From the NCBI GenBank assembly GCA_965659675.1, contig CBFHWY010000055.1, positions 1 through 19,198 on the forward strand: a DNA stretch of 19,198 bases, written 5' to 3'. This DNA comes from CBFHWY01 sp965659675 (lineage in GTDB: Bacteria > Bacteroidota > Bacteroidia > Flavobacteriales_G > Salibacteraceae). The notes below the pieces were generated by a model. It worked only from the letters and a program-made list of their open reading frames with translations, did not search any database and was not told where the DNA came from. How positions within the stretch are numbered: the first letter of the stretch is position 1; every line of letters begins with the position of its first letter. Position numbers and translations under genes: made by a program. Below are positions 6,255-13,537 of the stretch, one piece after another.

Positions 6255-6698
6255 ATGGACATGGACAACGATAGCCTATTTCAATTCAGCAATAGCCTTG
6301 CCTTGCTAAGCTGGATCCTTCTCATTGTATTTCCAAAATGGAAATGGACCTCCAGGCTGATCTTGGGGGTTTCGGTAAGTGCCCTGGGACTGCTCTACGC
6401 TGCGAGTATCTTCAATGCTATGAACCCCGAAGACATGCAATCCTTTGGCAGCTTGCAAGGACTGATGGTTCTATTCCAAAATGAACAGGCTGTACTCGCA
6501 GGTTGGATACATTATCTGGCTTTTGATCTCATGTGCGGTTTATACATCACCTACAATGGCTTAAAGAACGGCCTTCCAAAGCTCGTGCTTTTACCATCTC
6601 AGATCTTTTGCTTCATGCTCGGACCCGTAGGTCTACTGCTATATTTCATTTCCAGAAGTATTAGGACCAAACAATACTTTCACAACTATCAGTCATGA
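6255..6698 (+). CDS. ABA4-like family (DUF4281) integral membrane protein
   Basis: This 147-residue protein has four predicted membrane helices and the signature of the ABA4-like family (DUF4281). The family is named for a plant plastid protein needed for neoxanthin formation; bacterial members have no established activity. The signature segments are IVFPKWKWT near residues 24-32, GWIHYLAFDLMCGLYI (83-98) and MLGPVGLLLYF (121-131). The start is one of two close ATGs (6255 or 6261). A TTG at 6219 would add 12 residues without family support. The stop overlaps the ATG of the next membrane gene in an ATGA arrangement, so the two are translationally coupled. It follows a Crp/Fnr gene after 75 bases and could be its target. 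A link to carotenoids is only suggested by the family name; no carotenoid genes lie in the window. Confidence 0.82.
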   Translation: MDMDNDSLFQFSNSLALLSWILLIVFPKWKWTSRLILGVSVSALGLLYAASIFNAMNPEDMQSFGSLQGLMVLFQNEQAVLAGWIHYLAFDLMCGLYITYNGLKNGLPKLVLLPSQIFCFMLGPVGLLLYFISRSIRTKQYFHNYQS

Positions 6699-7459
6699 GA
6701 TTTTTCAAAGAACTCCAGAAAAGAAACCCTCTACTCTACTATTTCACGCTGTTCAGTTTAATTGGAGCTGCATTTAGCATTTTGATGCTATTTAGCTCAA
6801 ACATCACCGTACTGGGAATCAATGCATGGATCAAACCCTTGAAGTTCTGGCTATCTTCTGCGATCTTCACTGCAAGTGTTGCCTGGTATATGTACCACCT
6901 CAAACAACAAAGAGCGGTGCGAATCTTTTCTTGGGTAGTCGTTGTCGTACTCAGTTTCGAAGTGCTGTACATTTCGATCCAGGCTGGACTTGGCGAAATG
7001 TCTCATTTCAATATTTCAACTCCTTTTAATAGTCTTATGTTCAGTTTAATGGGCTTAGCTATCTCTATTATGACTTTATGGACTGCTTATGTCGCCTGGC
7101 TATTTTTTAAAGGGGAATTCCCAGAGCTTCCAAAAGCCTATTTATGGGGAATTCGATTAGGGCTTTTGCTGTTCGTGATCTTCGCTTTTGAGGGTGGGAT
7201 CATGGGTGCAACACTGAGCCATACGATAGGTGCCGCCGATGGTGGTCCTGGAATCATATTTCTAAATTGGAGCTTGAGTTATGGAGACCTTAGGATCGCT
7301 CACTTCTTTGGAATGCACGCCTTACAAGTATTACCGTTACTAGGATACTATGTTTTGAGATCAAAGTCGGCCATATTGGTTTCCGGCACACTTTACTTCT
7401 CCATGGCTCTGGCTTTGCTTATCGTGGCACTTTTAGGGATCCCGCTCTTTTCTGTATAA
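6695..7459 (+). CDS. Seven-helix integral membrane protein of unknown function
   Basis: This 254-residue protein has about seven membrane helices, starting near residues 14-33, 48-68, 77-96, 113-137, 150-171, 202-221 and 227-250. I cannot assign a function. The most conserved-looking parts are SHFNISTPFNSLMFSLMG (103-120), an EGGIMGATLSH turn (166-176), and GDLRIAHFFGMHALQVLPL (197-215). The last places His203 and His208 one helix turn apart inside the membrane, with a further His176. Clustered membrane histidines can bind haem or metal, but nothing here shows that they do. The ATG lies within the stop of the ABA4-like gene (ATGA), so the two are made together and may form one complex. The protein has no signal peptide and no soluble domain. 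Confidence 0.8.
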   Translation: MRFFKELQKRNPLLYYFTLFSLIGAAFSILMLFSSNITVLGINAWIKPLKFWLSSAIFTASVAWYMYHLKQQRAVRIFSWVVVVVLSFEVLYISIQAGLGEMSHFNISTPFNSLMFSLMGLAISIMTLWTAYVAWLFFKGEFPELPKAYLWGIRLGLLLFVIFAFEGGIMGATLSHTIGAADGGPGIIFLNWSLSYGDLRIAHFFGMHALQVLPLLGYYVLRSKSAILVSGTLYFSMALALLIVALLGIPLFSV

Positions 7460-7491
7460 AATTATGGCCTGAGCTTTGCTCTGATCAAAAC

Positions 7492-8247
7492 ATGAGATTT
7501 TTATTTGCCCTTGTAGCGATCATATTTGCGTTCACTACAGAAGCACAAGATACCACGAGGCACTATTTCGACTCAGGTCAATTATCCTGTATTGAGATCA
7601 AGTACCCATTTGAATCTCAATCAACTAAAGGCTACAGAGAGGAGCTTGTTAAAGTGTTCAACATGGAGGGTAGTATTGTATTCAGGGGCTTTAGGAGGAA
7701 TTATGCAGGAAGCGCCAGCATCATTCTTAAGTTCCACCCCAATGGAGCTGTGAAGCAGATCAGACACAGTTCTCAGCCAGATGGCGGGATACAATACTAT
7801 AAAGCTTTGTATAAACTTGACACCAACGGCGTGATTATTGACAAACAGATCGATCGTCGGGAAAGTCTTTTTGATACGCCTGGCAAAGCCCTGGACCTAA
7901 AGCTGCCACCGAATTTCAAACCTAATTGTCCGGCAGGACAAGAAGCGACACTAATGATCACCCAGATAGGTATCGTAAATAAGACTGGGAAAAAGCAAAG
8001 AGTCAAATTATTCCCTTCAGAAAGCGGGTCCAGAACCGAGATACTTCTTCAAGATGGCGACACGCTGAACTCAAGAAAACTCTATACAGCTGAAGCCTTT
8101 GCTCCGATCAGCAAAAGCTTTCAGATTGAGCTTGCCCCAAAATCCAAAAAAAAGAGCTTTCGTGAAATTAAACTGAACTCCATCCCACAGCTCAAGGTAA
8201 AAGACAAAGATCAAGAGCTTTATATTCTCTACTTTCTGATTGAATAG
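7492..8247 (+). CDS. Secreted protein with MORN-like N-terminal half, unknown function
   Basis: This 251-residue protein starts with a clear signal peptide (residues 1-19, MRFLFALVAIIFAF, with likely cleavage after TEAQ). The N-terminal half has short repeats of the kind seen in YwqK/MORN-like proteins, such as HYFDSGQLSCIEIKY and KFHPNGAVKQIRHS, where a Y/F-x-x-(S/N)-G core alternates with strands. The second half (about residues 135-251) is beta-rich and unassigned, with two lysine-rich patches. It ends LYILYFLIE, and the gene stops one base before the -7-like box of the next gene. I see no T9SS-type C-terminal sorting domain or lipobox, so a periplasmic location is most likely. It lies 32 bases after the membrane pair and could be read through from it. 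Confidence 0.75.
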   Translation: MRFLFALVAIIFAFTTEAQDTTRHYFDSGQLSCIEIKYPFESQSTKGYREELVKVFNMEGSIVFRGFRRNYAGSASIILKFHPNGAVKQIRHSSQPDGGIQYYKALYKLDTNGVIIDKQIDRRESLFDTPGKALDLKLPPNFKPNCPAGQEATLMITQIGIVNKTGKKQRVKLFPSESGSRTEILLQDGDTLNSRKLYTAEAFAPISKSFQIELAPKSKKKSFREIKLNSIPQLKVKDKDQELYILYFLIE

Positions 8248-8255
8248 TATATTTT
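8248..8255 (+). promoter_or_regulatory. Possible -7 element just before the PH-like membrane gene
   Basis: TATATTTT matches TAnnTTT with T in place of the final G. It starts directly after the previous stop codon and ends seven bases before the ATG at 8263. No convincing -33 TTTG lies upstream, so this may be chance AT-richness. Confidence 0.3.
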
Positions 8256-8262
8256 TACCTCC

Positions 8263-8748
8263 ATGGAAGCCCCTAAGCCAAAGCCCTTAATTGCTTTTCG
8301 AGAAGCCCCGGTAAGGTTGATGGTATATCGCATTGCGATCCTGGCTATTGCTGCCTTTATGATCAATGAGATCGCGAATGGCACTCGACCTTTGCTCAGT
8401 GCTGTTTTCCTTTTACTTTTAATAGCTGCATTCTATTTTCGTCGGCGTCAGTATATCTGGATATATGAGGATGAGCTCCTCTTTCACATTGGAATTCCAA
8501 TTTCCTTTTCAAAGTCAGCACCAAAGGTTCAGCAGTTTGACCTCAATTCAATTCAAGGCATTCAGGTCTACAAGAAAGGCTCCTTATTATGGGCTCCCAA
8601 TCGGAAAATGATCGAGATCAAGTATAATGACGGCACTGCTAAGGTTCTTAACTGCACGTTATTCAGTAAATCGGACTTCAATAAGATCGAAGAACAGGTA
8701 AGGTCTAAATTACCTGAAGAGAAAGTTGAAGTTGAAAAGCTCGACTAA
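8263..8748 (+). CDS. Small two-helix membrane protein with a PH-like domain
   Basis: This 161-residue protein has a short proline- and lysine-rich N-terminus, two adjacent membrane helices (about residues 20-37 and 43-59) separated by a brief turn, a basic FRRRQY stop-transfer segment, and a cytoplasmic beta-rich domain. That domain carries YEDELLFHIG, QQFDLNSIQGIQVYKKG, RKMIEIKYNDG and KSDFNKIEEQV. This order resembles bacterial PH-like domain proteins (YdbT or DUF304-like), which sit at the membrane with unknown ligands. The assignment is by pattern only. It ends TAA immediately next to the opposing stop of the methyltransferase gene, with no base between. It may be transcribed from its own weak element or with the secreted-protein gene 15 bases upstream. 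Confidence 0.75.
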   Translation: MEAPKPKPLIAFREAPVRLMVYRIAILAIAAFMINEIANGTRPLLSAVFLLLLIAAFYFRRRQYIWIYEDELLFHIGIPISFSKSAPKVQQFDLNSIQGIQVYKKGSLLWAPNRKMIEIKYNDGTAKVLNCTLFSKSDFNKIEEQVRSKLPEEKVEVEKLD

Positions 8749-9501
8749 TTATTTCTTTTTAGCCGCATAGAGATAGCTCACTCCAAAAGGCCATCGAAAC
8801 CCCATTTTCATTAAACTTCTCTCAAAGTTAAAGACCCCAAAGAGTACTGAGCCAGCGAACTTACCACTTTGCCCTGCTGTGGCATCACTTCCAGCACCAT
8901 CGCGTGTCCATGATTTTGGCAACAGATTAGAGAGCTGTCTAAACAGAAAGATCGGGGTAAATAGGAAGAAGTTAAAATAGCTATTGTAAGCCTTTTTTGA
9001 GCTGGTGCTTGCAAAGAGCTCACGCATCTCGCCGGCTTTGTAGCGTTTGAAATGGTGATTCACCACATCGTGATGGCTCCAAAGACTCATAAATGCCGGC
9101 ACGGTCACCACTACATGTCCATTGGGCTTACAAACCCGCACAAGCTCTTCAACTGCCTTTTGATCATCTTCAACATGCTCCACCACATCAAAGGCACAAA
9201 CAAGGTCGTACTGGTCATTTTCAAACTGAATCTCAGTGATCGAACCCTGATGAATATCTATCCCTAGCTTCTCTTTGACAAACTCATAGCAGATCTGATC
9301 GTATTCTATGGATGTCACCTGACCGAACTGCTCAAGCATTTGAGATGTTCTACCGGTTGCAGCACCCACATTGAGAATCTTGAGGTCGCTTCTTCCCCCA
9401 CAGAGTTCTCTGATACGATCCATGATGATCTCAGCTCTCACTCTAAACCACCAATGCTCTCTCTCGAGTGTATAATACTCGACATAAAATTGTCTATCCA
9501 T
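8749..9501 (-). CDS. Class I SAM-dependent methyltransferase
   Basis: This 250-residue enzyme has a Rossmann methyltransferase core. Motif I is ILNVGAATG (residues 42-50), the acidic SAM ribose contact is Glu66 in SIEYD, and motif IV/post-I is DVVEHVEDD (105-113), followed by LVRVCKPNGHVVVTVPA. The N-terminus has the REHWWFRVRAEI signature often seen in methyltransferases beside glycosyltransferases in Bacteroidota. Histidines at SHHDVVNHHFKRY (142-154) resemble the substrate side of ubiquinone/lipid-type methyltransferases. A hydrophobic stretch at 176-188 may touch the membrane. Its start overlaps the end of the upstream glycosyltransferase by 8 bases, so the two are coupled and probably act on the same polyprenyl- or lipid-linked product. 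The substrate is unknown. Confidence 0.9.
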   Translation of the reverse strand: MDRQFYVEYYTLEREHWWFRVRAEIIMDRIRELCGGRSDLKILNVGAATGRTSQMLEQFGQVTSIEYDQICYEFVKEKLGIDIHQGSITEIQFENDQYDLVCAFDVVEHVEDDQKAVEELVRVCKPNGHVVVTVPAFMSLWSHHDVVNHHFKRYKAGEMRELFASTSSKKAYNSYFNFFLFTPIFLFRQLSNLLPKSWTRDGAGSDATAGQSGKFAGSVLFGVFNFERSLMKMGFRWPFGVSYLYAAKKK

Positions 9502-10453
9502 CTACCTGCTGTCCCTCCTCAATTCTATGACTGATGATATAAAGTGGTCTGCCCTGAACCTCATTGAAAATCCTGAGCACATACTCACCTATGATCCCCA
9601 GAGATACCATTTGAACTCCTCCGAAAAAGAGGATAAAGAATAATAATGTTGTGAAACCTTCTACAATCCCGCCAAAGAAGAAGTATTTGATGAAGGTGAT
9701 GATGATGTAGAATAGAGCGATTAAAACGGATAGGAGTCCAAGGTTTGTGATCAACTTAACCGGGGCCTGACTAAAACTGAAGATCGCATTGTATGCCAGG
9801 GCCAGCATCTTCTTCATGGGATATTTTGTTTCTCCCTCTACCCTCTTTGAGCGTTCATATTCTAAGCCAACCTGACTGAACCCGATCCATGCTCTGATCC
9901 CTCTGATGAATCGACTGTGTTCTGGCATTGAGTTTAAGCGATCGATCACTCGACGGCTCATCAAGCAGAAATCACCGCTATTTGCTGGGATCTGAGTACT
10001 CGTGATATTCTGAAGGAACTTATAGAAATAACGTGAGGTGATCTTCTTTATAAAACCCTCATCATTTCTCATTTCCCGAACACCATACACCACATCATTG
10101 CCCTCTTTCAGTTTTTCGTAAAAATCAAAGAAGAGTTCGGGTGGATCCTGCAGGTCTCCGTCGATCACCAGAGCAGCTTCAGTGCCTCTGCAAACACTTA
10201 AGCCAGCCGTTAGTGCATTTTGGTGCCCTACATTCTTCGAAAGAAAAACGGCATGATATCGCGTATCCTTTTGAGCGACCTCTTCCATCATTTGAGGTGT
10301 TCGGTCTCGACTTCCATCATTGATCAGCACGACCTCAAAACTGAGCTCTGAACGCTCCATCAGCTTATTGAGGCGTTCTACGAGAAAAGGCAAACTACCT
10401 TCCTCGTTATACAGTGGAACTACAATGGATATCTGGGGGCTCACAAGCCGCAA
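9494..10453 (-). CDS. GT2-family polyprenyl-phosphate-type glycosyltransferase
   Basis: This 319-residue membrane enzyme belongs to the DPM1/GtrB/ArnC-like part of family GT2, which moves a sugar from a nucleotide donor to polyprenyl phosphate at the inner face of the membrane. Visible motifs are VVPLYNEEG (residues 11-19), INDGSRDRT (44-52), DGDLQDPPE (98-106), NSGDFCLMSRRV (158-169), RAWIGF (187-192) and GETKYP (207-212). Two C-terminal membrane helices (about 235-259 and 265-290) match the GtrB type. The longest frame starts at a TTG (10453-10451), two bases after the upstream stop. A GTG at 10444 gives SPQISIVVPLYNEE, which also fits the family and is a close alternative. The gene is in a tight unit with acyl-CoA genes upstream and a methyltransferase downstream. 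Confidence 0.92.
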   Translation of the reverse strand: MRLVSPQISIVVPLYNEEGSLPFLVERLNKLMERSELSFEVVLINDGSRDRTPQMMEEVAQKDTRYHAVFLSKNVGHQNALTAGLSVCRGTEAALVIDGDLQDPPELFFDFYEKLKEGNDVVYGVREMRNDEGFIKKITSRYFYKFLQNITSTQIPANSGDFCLMSRRVIDRLNSMPEHSRFIRGIRAWIGFSQVGLEYERSKRVEGETKYPMKKMLALAYNAIFSFSQAPVKLITNLGLLSVLIALFYIIITFIKYFFFGGIVEGFTTLLFFILFFGGVQMVSLGIIGEYVLRIFNEVQGRPLYIISHRIEEGQQVDG

Positions 10454-10455
10454 AA

Positions 10456-11625
10456 TTAGGAAAAGCTGTCTTTCTCCTCCTGAACCATAAGGCGAAGGAG
10501 TGGACTTGGTCGATATCGATCTTCACAATAGTGATCATAAAGGTCGGCAATACGATCGTAAACTTCCTCTATACCAATCTCTTCAGCCCAGGAAAGCAAT
10601 CCTTTTGGATAATTCACTCCCTTGGTCATGGCCAACTCAATATCTTCTTTGGAAGCCACATTGAGATACAAAGCATCAATGGCCTCATTGATCAGCATGA
10701 CCACAATGCGATTCACAATACCATTTCCGAGGCTTTCATCTTCGGTGGCTTTAAGGTTTTTGGCCTCATCATCATAATTATAGTATCCTCTACCCGATTT
10801 TCGACCAAGCCAGCCTGCTTCTGAGAGTCGACGCTGTGTGAAGCTGGGTTTGTAGCGCGCATCGTAATAGAAGGCTTCAAATACCGATTCAGTTACCTTG
10901 TAATTCACATCGTTTCCGATATAGTCCATCAATTCAAAGGGTCCCATTCTAAATCCACCGATCTTTTTCATCGCCCAATCAATGGTCGGAATATCAGCAA
11001 TGCCCTCTTCATAGATCCTAAGTGCTTCACCGTAGAAAGGTCTGGCGACACGATTAACAATAAACCCGGGCGTATCCTTTGCGATAACAGGAACCTTCTT
11101 CCAGGAACTCATGAGTTCATGCATTTCCTGGTCTAATCCGGGACGAGTGCTCACCGCCGGAACGATCTCTACCAATGGCATTAACGGAGCGGGGTTAAAG
11201 AAGTGAAGCCCGATGACACGGTCTGGAAATTCGCAAACCGAAGCTAAAAGAGCCATTGATAAACTGGAAGTATTGGAAGCGATCACACAATCAGAAACAA
11301 CAATATTCTCAAGTTTTTTCAGAAGGTCTTGCTTGATCTCAAGGTCTTCAACAATAGCCTCGATCACAAGAAGGCAGTCCTCAAGCCTACTTATGGACTC
11401 AGAAAGATCTATTCTTGAAAGTATCTCATCAGCTTCTTTTCTCGTGTATTTTTCTTTCTCAACCAAACGATTGAAGATCCTAACATAGTTTTCGCCGGTC
11501 TTATTAATTGCAAAGGCATTTTGATCGAACAAGACCACTTCATGTCCAGCCTGAGCAGCTACCTGGGCGATCCCTGCACCCATTGTTCCTGCACCTACAA
11601 CTCCTACTTTGATTTTATCTGCCAT
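10456..11625 (-). CDS. 3-hydroxyacyl-CoA dehydrogenase (PaaH/PaaC-like)
   Basis: This 389-residue NAD-dependent enzyme oxidises a 3-hydroxyacyl-CoA to the 3-oxoacyl-CoA in beta-oxidation-type pathways. The Rossmann motif GAGTMGAG (residues 11-18) and Asp34 after the second strand indicate NAD preference. The catalytic region is IASNTSSL (115-122) and GLHFFNPAPLMPLVEIV (139-155), with the His141-Glu153 pair. Domain 3HCDH_C appears twice, at about 185-284 (ending GRKSGRGYYNY) and 301-380. This doubled layout is typical of PaaH/PaaC-type and some fungal-like enzymes, as distinct from the shorter FadB2 forms. Its ATG follows the stop of the PaaG-type gene with no spacing, so the two work in sequence. 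No other paa genes are present, so a role in general beta-oxidation is as likely as phenylacetate breakdown. Confidence 0.93.
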   Translation of the reverse strand: MADKIKVGVVGAGTMGAGIAQVAAQAGHEVVLFDQNAFAINKTGENYVRIFNRLVEKEKYTRKEADEILSRIDLSESISRLEDCLLVIEAIVEDLEIKQDLLKKLENIVVSDCVIASNTSSLSMALLASVCEFPDRVIGLHFFNPAPLMPLVEIVPAVSTRPGLDQEMHELMSSWKKVPVIAKDTPGFIVNRVARPFYGEALRIYEEGIADIPTIDWAMKKIGGFRMGPFELMDYIGNDVNYKVTESVFEAFYYDARYKPSFTQRRLSEAGWLGRKSGRGYYNYDDEAKNLKATEDESLGNGIVNRIVVMLINEAIDALYLNVASKEDIELAMTKGVNYPKGLLSWAEEIGIEEVYDRIADLYDHYCEDRYRPSPLLRLMVQEEKDSFS

Positions 11626-12402
11626 TTATTCGCCTTTAAAATTTGCTTTTCGTTTTTCTAGGAATGCATTGACCCCTTCCTCATAATCGTGGGTTTGACC
11701 TGCCATGGTTTGAAGGTCTCCCTCTCTTTTCAATTGACCGGTCAAGTTATTCGATATGCTTTCATTTAACAACTGTTTGGTATACCACAGGCCTTTGGTG
11801 GGCATAGCTGCCATTTGCATTCCCAGCTTTTCAAGCTCAGTATCAAATTCTTCATCGGAAATCGACTTGTAGATCATCCCCATTTGTTCAGCATCTGCCG
11901 CCTTAACTTTTTCGCCTGTCATACAGAGTGCCGATGCCTTTTGCCATCCCACGAGTCTGGGTAAAAAGAAGGTTCCGCCGCTGTCTGGGATCAAACCGAT
12001 CTTAGAAAAGGCCTGTATGAAGCTCGCCGAGGCTTTTGCCAATACAATATCACAAGCCAAAGCAATATTTGCGCCTGCGCCAGCTGCAACGCCATTCACA
12101 GCGGCGATCACCGGTTTCTGCGTATGACGTATCAACTCGATGATCGGATTGTAATGCTCTGAAACGATCTTTGGTAATTCTGGTCCGTTGGGGTCTGTGA
12201 CCTCCTGCAGATCCTGGCCTGCACAAAATGCTTTCCCTTCGCCTGTTAGCACAACAGCTCTTACGGAATCGTCAGCGCTGGCCTCTTTTAAGGCAGATTG
12301 CAACTCCAAAGCCATTTCCCGATTAAAACTATTGAATACCTCAGGCCTGTTGAGCCTCAAATAGAGTAAGGATCCTTTCTTTTCATGAATGATAAGTGCC
12401 AT
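11626..12402 (-). CDS. paaG: Enoyl-CoA hydratase/isomerase, PaaG-type (1,2-epoxyphenylacetyl-CoA isomerase family)
   Basis: This 258-residue crotonase-family protein has the expected oxyanion-hole segments, AFCAGQDL (residues 58-65) and NGVAAGAGANIALACDI (103-119). The PaaG subfamily mark is FIQAFSKIGLIPDSGGTFFL (128-147), with Asp140 at the position of the catalytic Asp of E. coli PaaG. Classic enoyl-CoA hydratases have two Glu residues instead. In E. coli, PaaG isomerises ring-1,2-epoxyphenylacetyl-CoA to oxepin-CoA and also shifts enoyl double bonds. The rest of the pathway (paaABCDE, paaK, paaZ) is absent from this window, so the symbol names the family and not a proven pathway. It is the first gene of a minus-strand unit of four. 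A TACATTTA box (12425-12418) lies 15 bases before the ATG. Confidence 0.88.
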   Translation of the reverse strand: MALIIHEKKGSLLYLRLNRPEVFNSFNREMALELQSALKEASADDSVRAVVLTGEGKAFCAGQDLQEVTDPNGPELPKIVSEHYNPIIELIRHTQKPVIAAVNGVAAGAGANIALACDIVLAKASASFIQAFSKIGLIPDSGGTFFLPRLVGWQKASALCMTGEKVKAADAEQMGMIYKSISDEEFDTELEKLGMQMAAMPTKGLWYTKQLLNESISNNLTGQLKREGDLQTMAGQTHDYEEGVNAFLEKRKANFKGE

Positions 12403-12417
12403 AACACGAATTTGCTG

Positions 12418-12425
12418 TAAATGTA
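12418..12425 (-). promoter_or_regulatory. Possible -7 element for the paaG-led unit
   Basis: Read on the minus strand this is TACATTTA, which matches TAnnTTTG except for the last base. It lies 15 bases before the ATG at 12402-12400. A good -33 element is not visible. The rest of the 172-base gap to 12574 shows no gene or hairpin that I can support. Confidence 0.35.
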
Positions 12426-12574
12426 ATCACTAGAGAGCTTGAACTTATGACGAAGATCAGAGATTTTCAGAAAGTTCAATTTATGATGATCTAAGAATGA
12501 CAACATTGAAAAAACCTAACGAACATCATATTAAGAAGCTGGTTTTTAAAGTACTTTTCGGAAAACTTGTTATT

Positions 12575-13036
12575 ATGCGTTTCACGATTATCATTTTGAG
12601 CATATTTCTTATTGCCTGCAACACTGAAGAGAAGGTGGATCCTCCCACTAAAGTGAGCGATAAGTTTAAGTCTGACTACCCAAATGCCACAAACACTGAA
12701 TGGGAGAAAGAAGATGAGAATTATGAAGTAGACTTCAGTGATGGCGACGAAAAAAGGTCTGCTACTTACTCAAATGATGGCGATATGCTTGAGAAAGAGC
12801 TTGTGATAAGAGCTGAGGACCTTCCAGAGACAGCCGGGGCATTCATTATGAATCAATACGGTGATGTAGTGATCAAGGAAATTGAATTCGTTGAGCGTGG
12901 AGAGAATAAGTATTTCGAAGTAGAATTTGAGAATGAAGGTGAAGTGGTTGAACTGTATTTCGACCGACAGGGCATTCCTGTGGACCCAGACCTGGAAAAG
13001 TTGGATGCTAAGACCAGCGCTATATTCGGTCAGTGA
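12575..13036 (+). CDS. Lipoprotein with PepSY-like (DUF2874) repeats
   Basis: This 153-residue protein begins with a lipoprotein signal: MRFTII, a hydrophobic core, then the lipobox LIAC with the modified Cys at residue 15. The mature part is very acidic and has two tandem repeats of the PepSY-like (DUF2874) pattern. One runs KFKSDYPNATNTEWEKEDE then YEVDFSDGDEKRSATYS, and the second runs FIMNQYGDVVIKEIEFVE then KYFEVEFENEGEVVELYFD. Such repeats are common in Bacteroidota periplasmic proteins that are sometimes labelled as beta-lactamase-inhibitor-like; no enzyme activity is known. I chose the ATG at 12575 because it puts the signal sequence at the N-terminus. The frame is open to an earlier ATG at 12497, which would bury the lipobox at residue 41. 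It has no close operon partner. Confidence 0.85.
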   Translation: MRFTIIILSIFLIACNTEEKVDPPTKVSDKFKSDYPNATNTEWEKEDENYEVDFSDGDEKRSATYSNDGDMLEKELVIRAEDLPETAGAFIMNQYGDVVIKEIEFVERGENKYFEVEFENEGEVVELYFDRQGIPVDPDLEKLDAKTSAIFGQ

Positions 13037-13090
13037 GATAACAATTCAGAAATACTTTCCAAGGCCTTCTGAAATGTAGGGGTAGCTTGC

Positions 13091-13098
13091 TATATTTG
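13091..13098 (+). promoter_or_regulatory. Bacteroidota -7 promoter element for ndk
   Basis: TATATTTG matches TAnnTTTG exactly and ends 19 bases before the ndk ATG. A TTCTG at 13067-13071, 19 bases upstream, may be a degenerate -33 element. Between promoter and start is an A-rich AAATAAAGAAG (13105-13115), the kind of A-rich translation signal used in Bacteroidota instead of a Shine-Dalgarno sequence. Confidence 0.65.
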
Positions 13099-13117
13099 CC
13101 GCCCAAATAAAGAAGCA

Positions 13118-13537
13118 ATGCCAACAAACAGAACCTTTACTATGATCAAGCCAGAAGCCGTTGAAAACGGACATTCTGGAGCAATTCTCGACCGTATCAT
13201 CCAAAACGGATTTAAAGTTGTCGCTCTAAAGAAGACTCAGCTTAGCGCTGAATTAGCTGGCGAATTCTATGCTGTTCATAAGGAACGACCTTTCTATGGT
13301 GAGCTCGTTGACTACATGAGCTCAGGTCCTATTATGGCTGCTATCCTTGAAAAGGATAATGCCGTTTCAGACTTTCGAGCTTTGATCGGTGCAACAGATC
13401 CAGGTGAGGCAGCTGAAGGTACGATTCGTAAGGATTTTGCTGAATCAAAAGCAAAGAATGCTGTTCACGGTTCAGATTCAGATGAGAACGCTGAGATCGA
13501 AGGAAACTTCTTCTTCTCTCGTTTCGAGCGATTCTAG
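13118..13537 (+). CDS. ndk: Nucleoside diphosphate kinase
   Basis: This 139-residue enzyme (EC 2.7.4.6) transfers the gamma phosphate from ATP to other nucleoside diphosphates through a phosphohistidine. The match is complete: TFTMIKPEAVENG at the N-terminus, RPFYGELVDYMSSGP (residues 57-71), the nucleotide-binding GATDPGEAAEGTIR (91-104), and the active-site NAVHGSDS (114-121) with His117. The length is normal for Bacteroidota. It has its own promoter and a leader with an A-rich start signal, and it looks like a single-gene unit. Its TAG stop (13535-13537) overlaps the TAG stop of the opposing symporter gene inside one CTAG, leaving no room for a terminator between them. Confidence 0.97.
   Translation: MPTNRTFTMIKPEAVENGHSGAILDRIIQNGFKVVALKKTQLSAELAGEFYAVHKERPFYGELVDYMSSGPIMAAILEKDNAVSDFRALIGATDPGEAAEGTIRKDFAESKAKNAVHGSDSDENAEIEGNFFFSRFERF

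Noticed and set aside
10414..10824. A 136-codon plus-strand open frame opposite the 3-hydroxyacyl-CoA dehydrogenase
   Set aside because: It lies almost wholly antisense to a certain gene, shows no domain or start signal, and its low-complexity Ile-rich end reflects the complement of the real codons.
12497..12574. N-terminal extension of the PepSY-like lipoprotein from an earlier ATG
   Set aside because: It would place the lipobox at residue 41 and spoil the signal peptide; the ATG at 12575 gives a standard lipoprotein signal.
13518..13528. Short hairpin CTCG-TTT-CGAG near the ndk end
   Set aside because: A four-pair stem inside the coding sequence, with no adjoining T-run; expected by chance.
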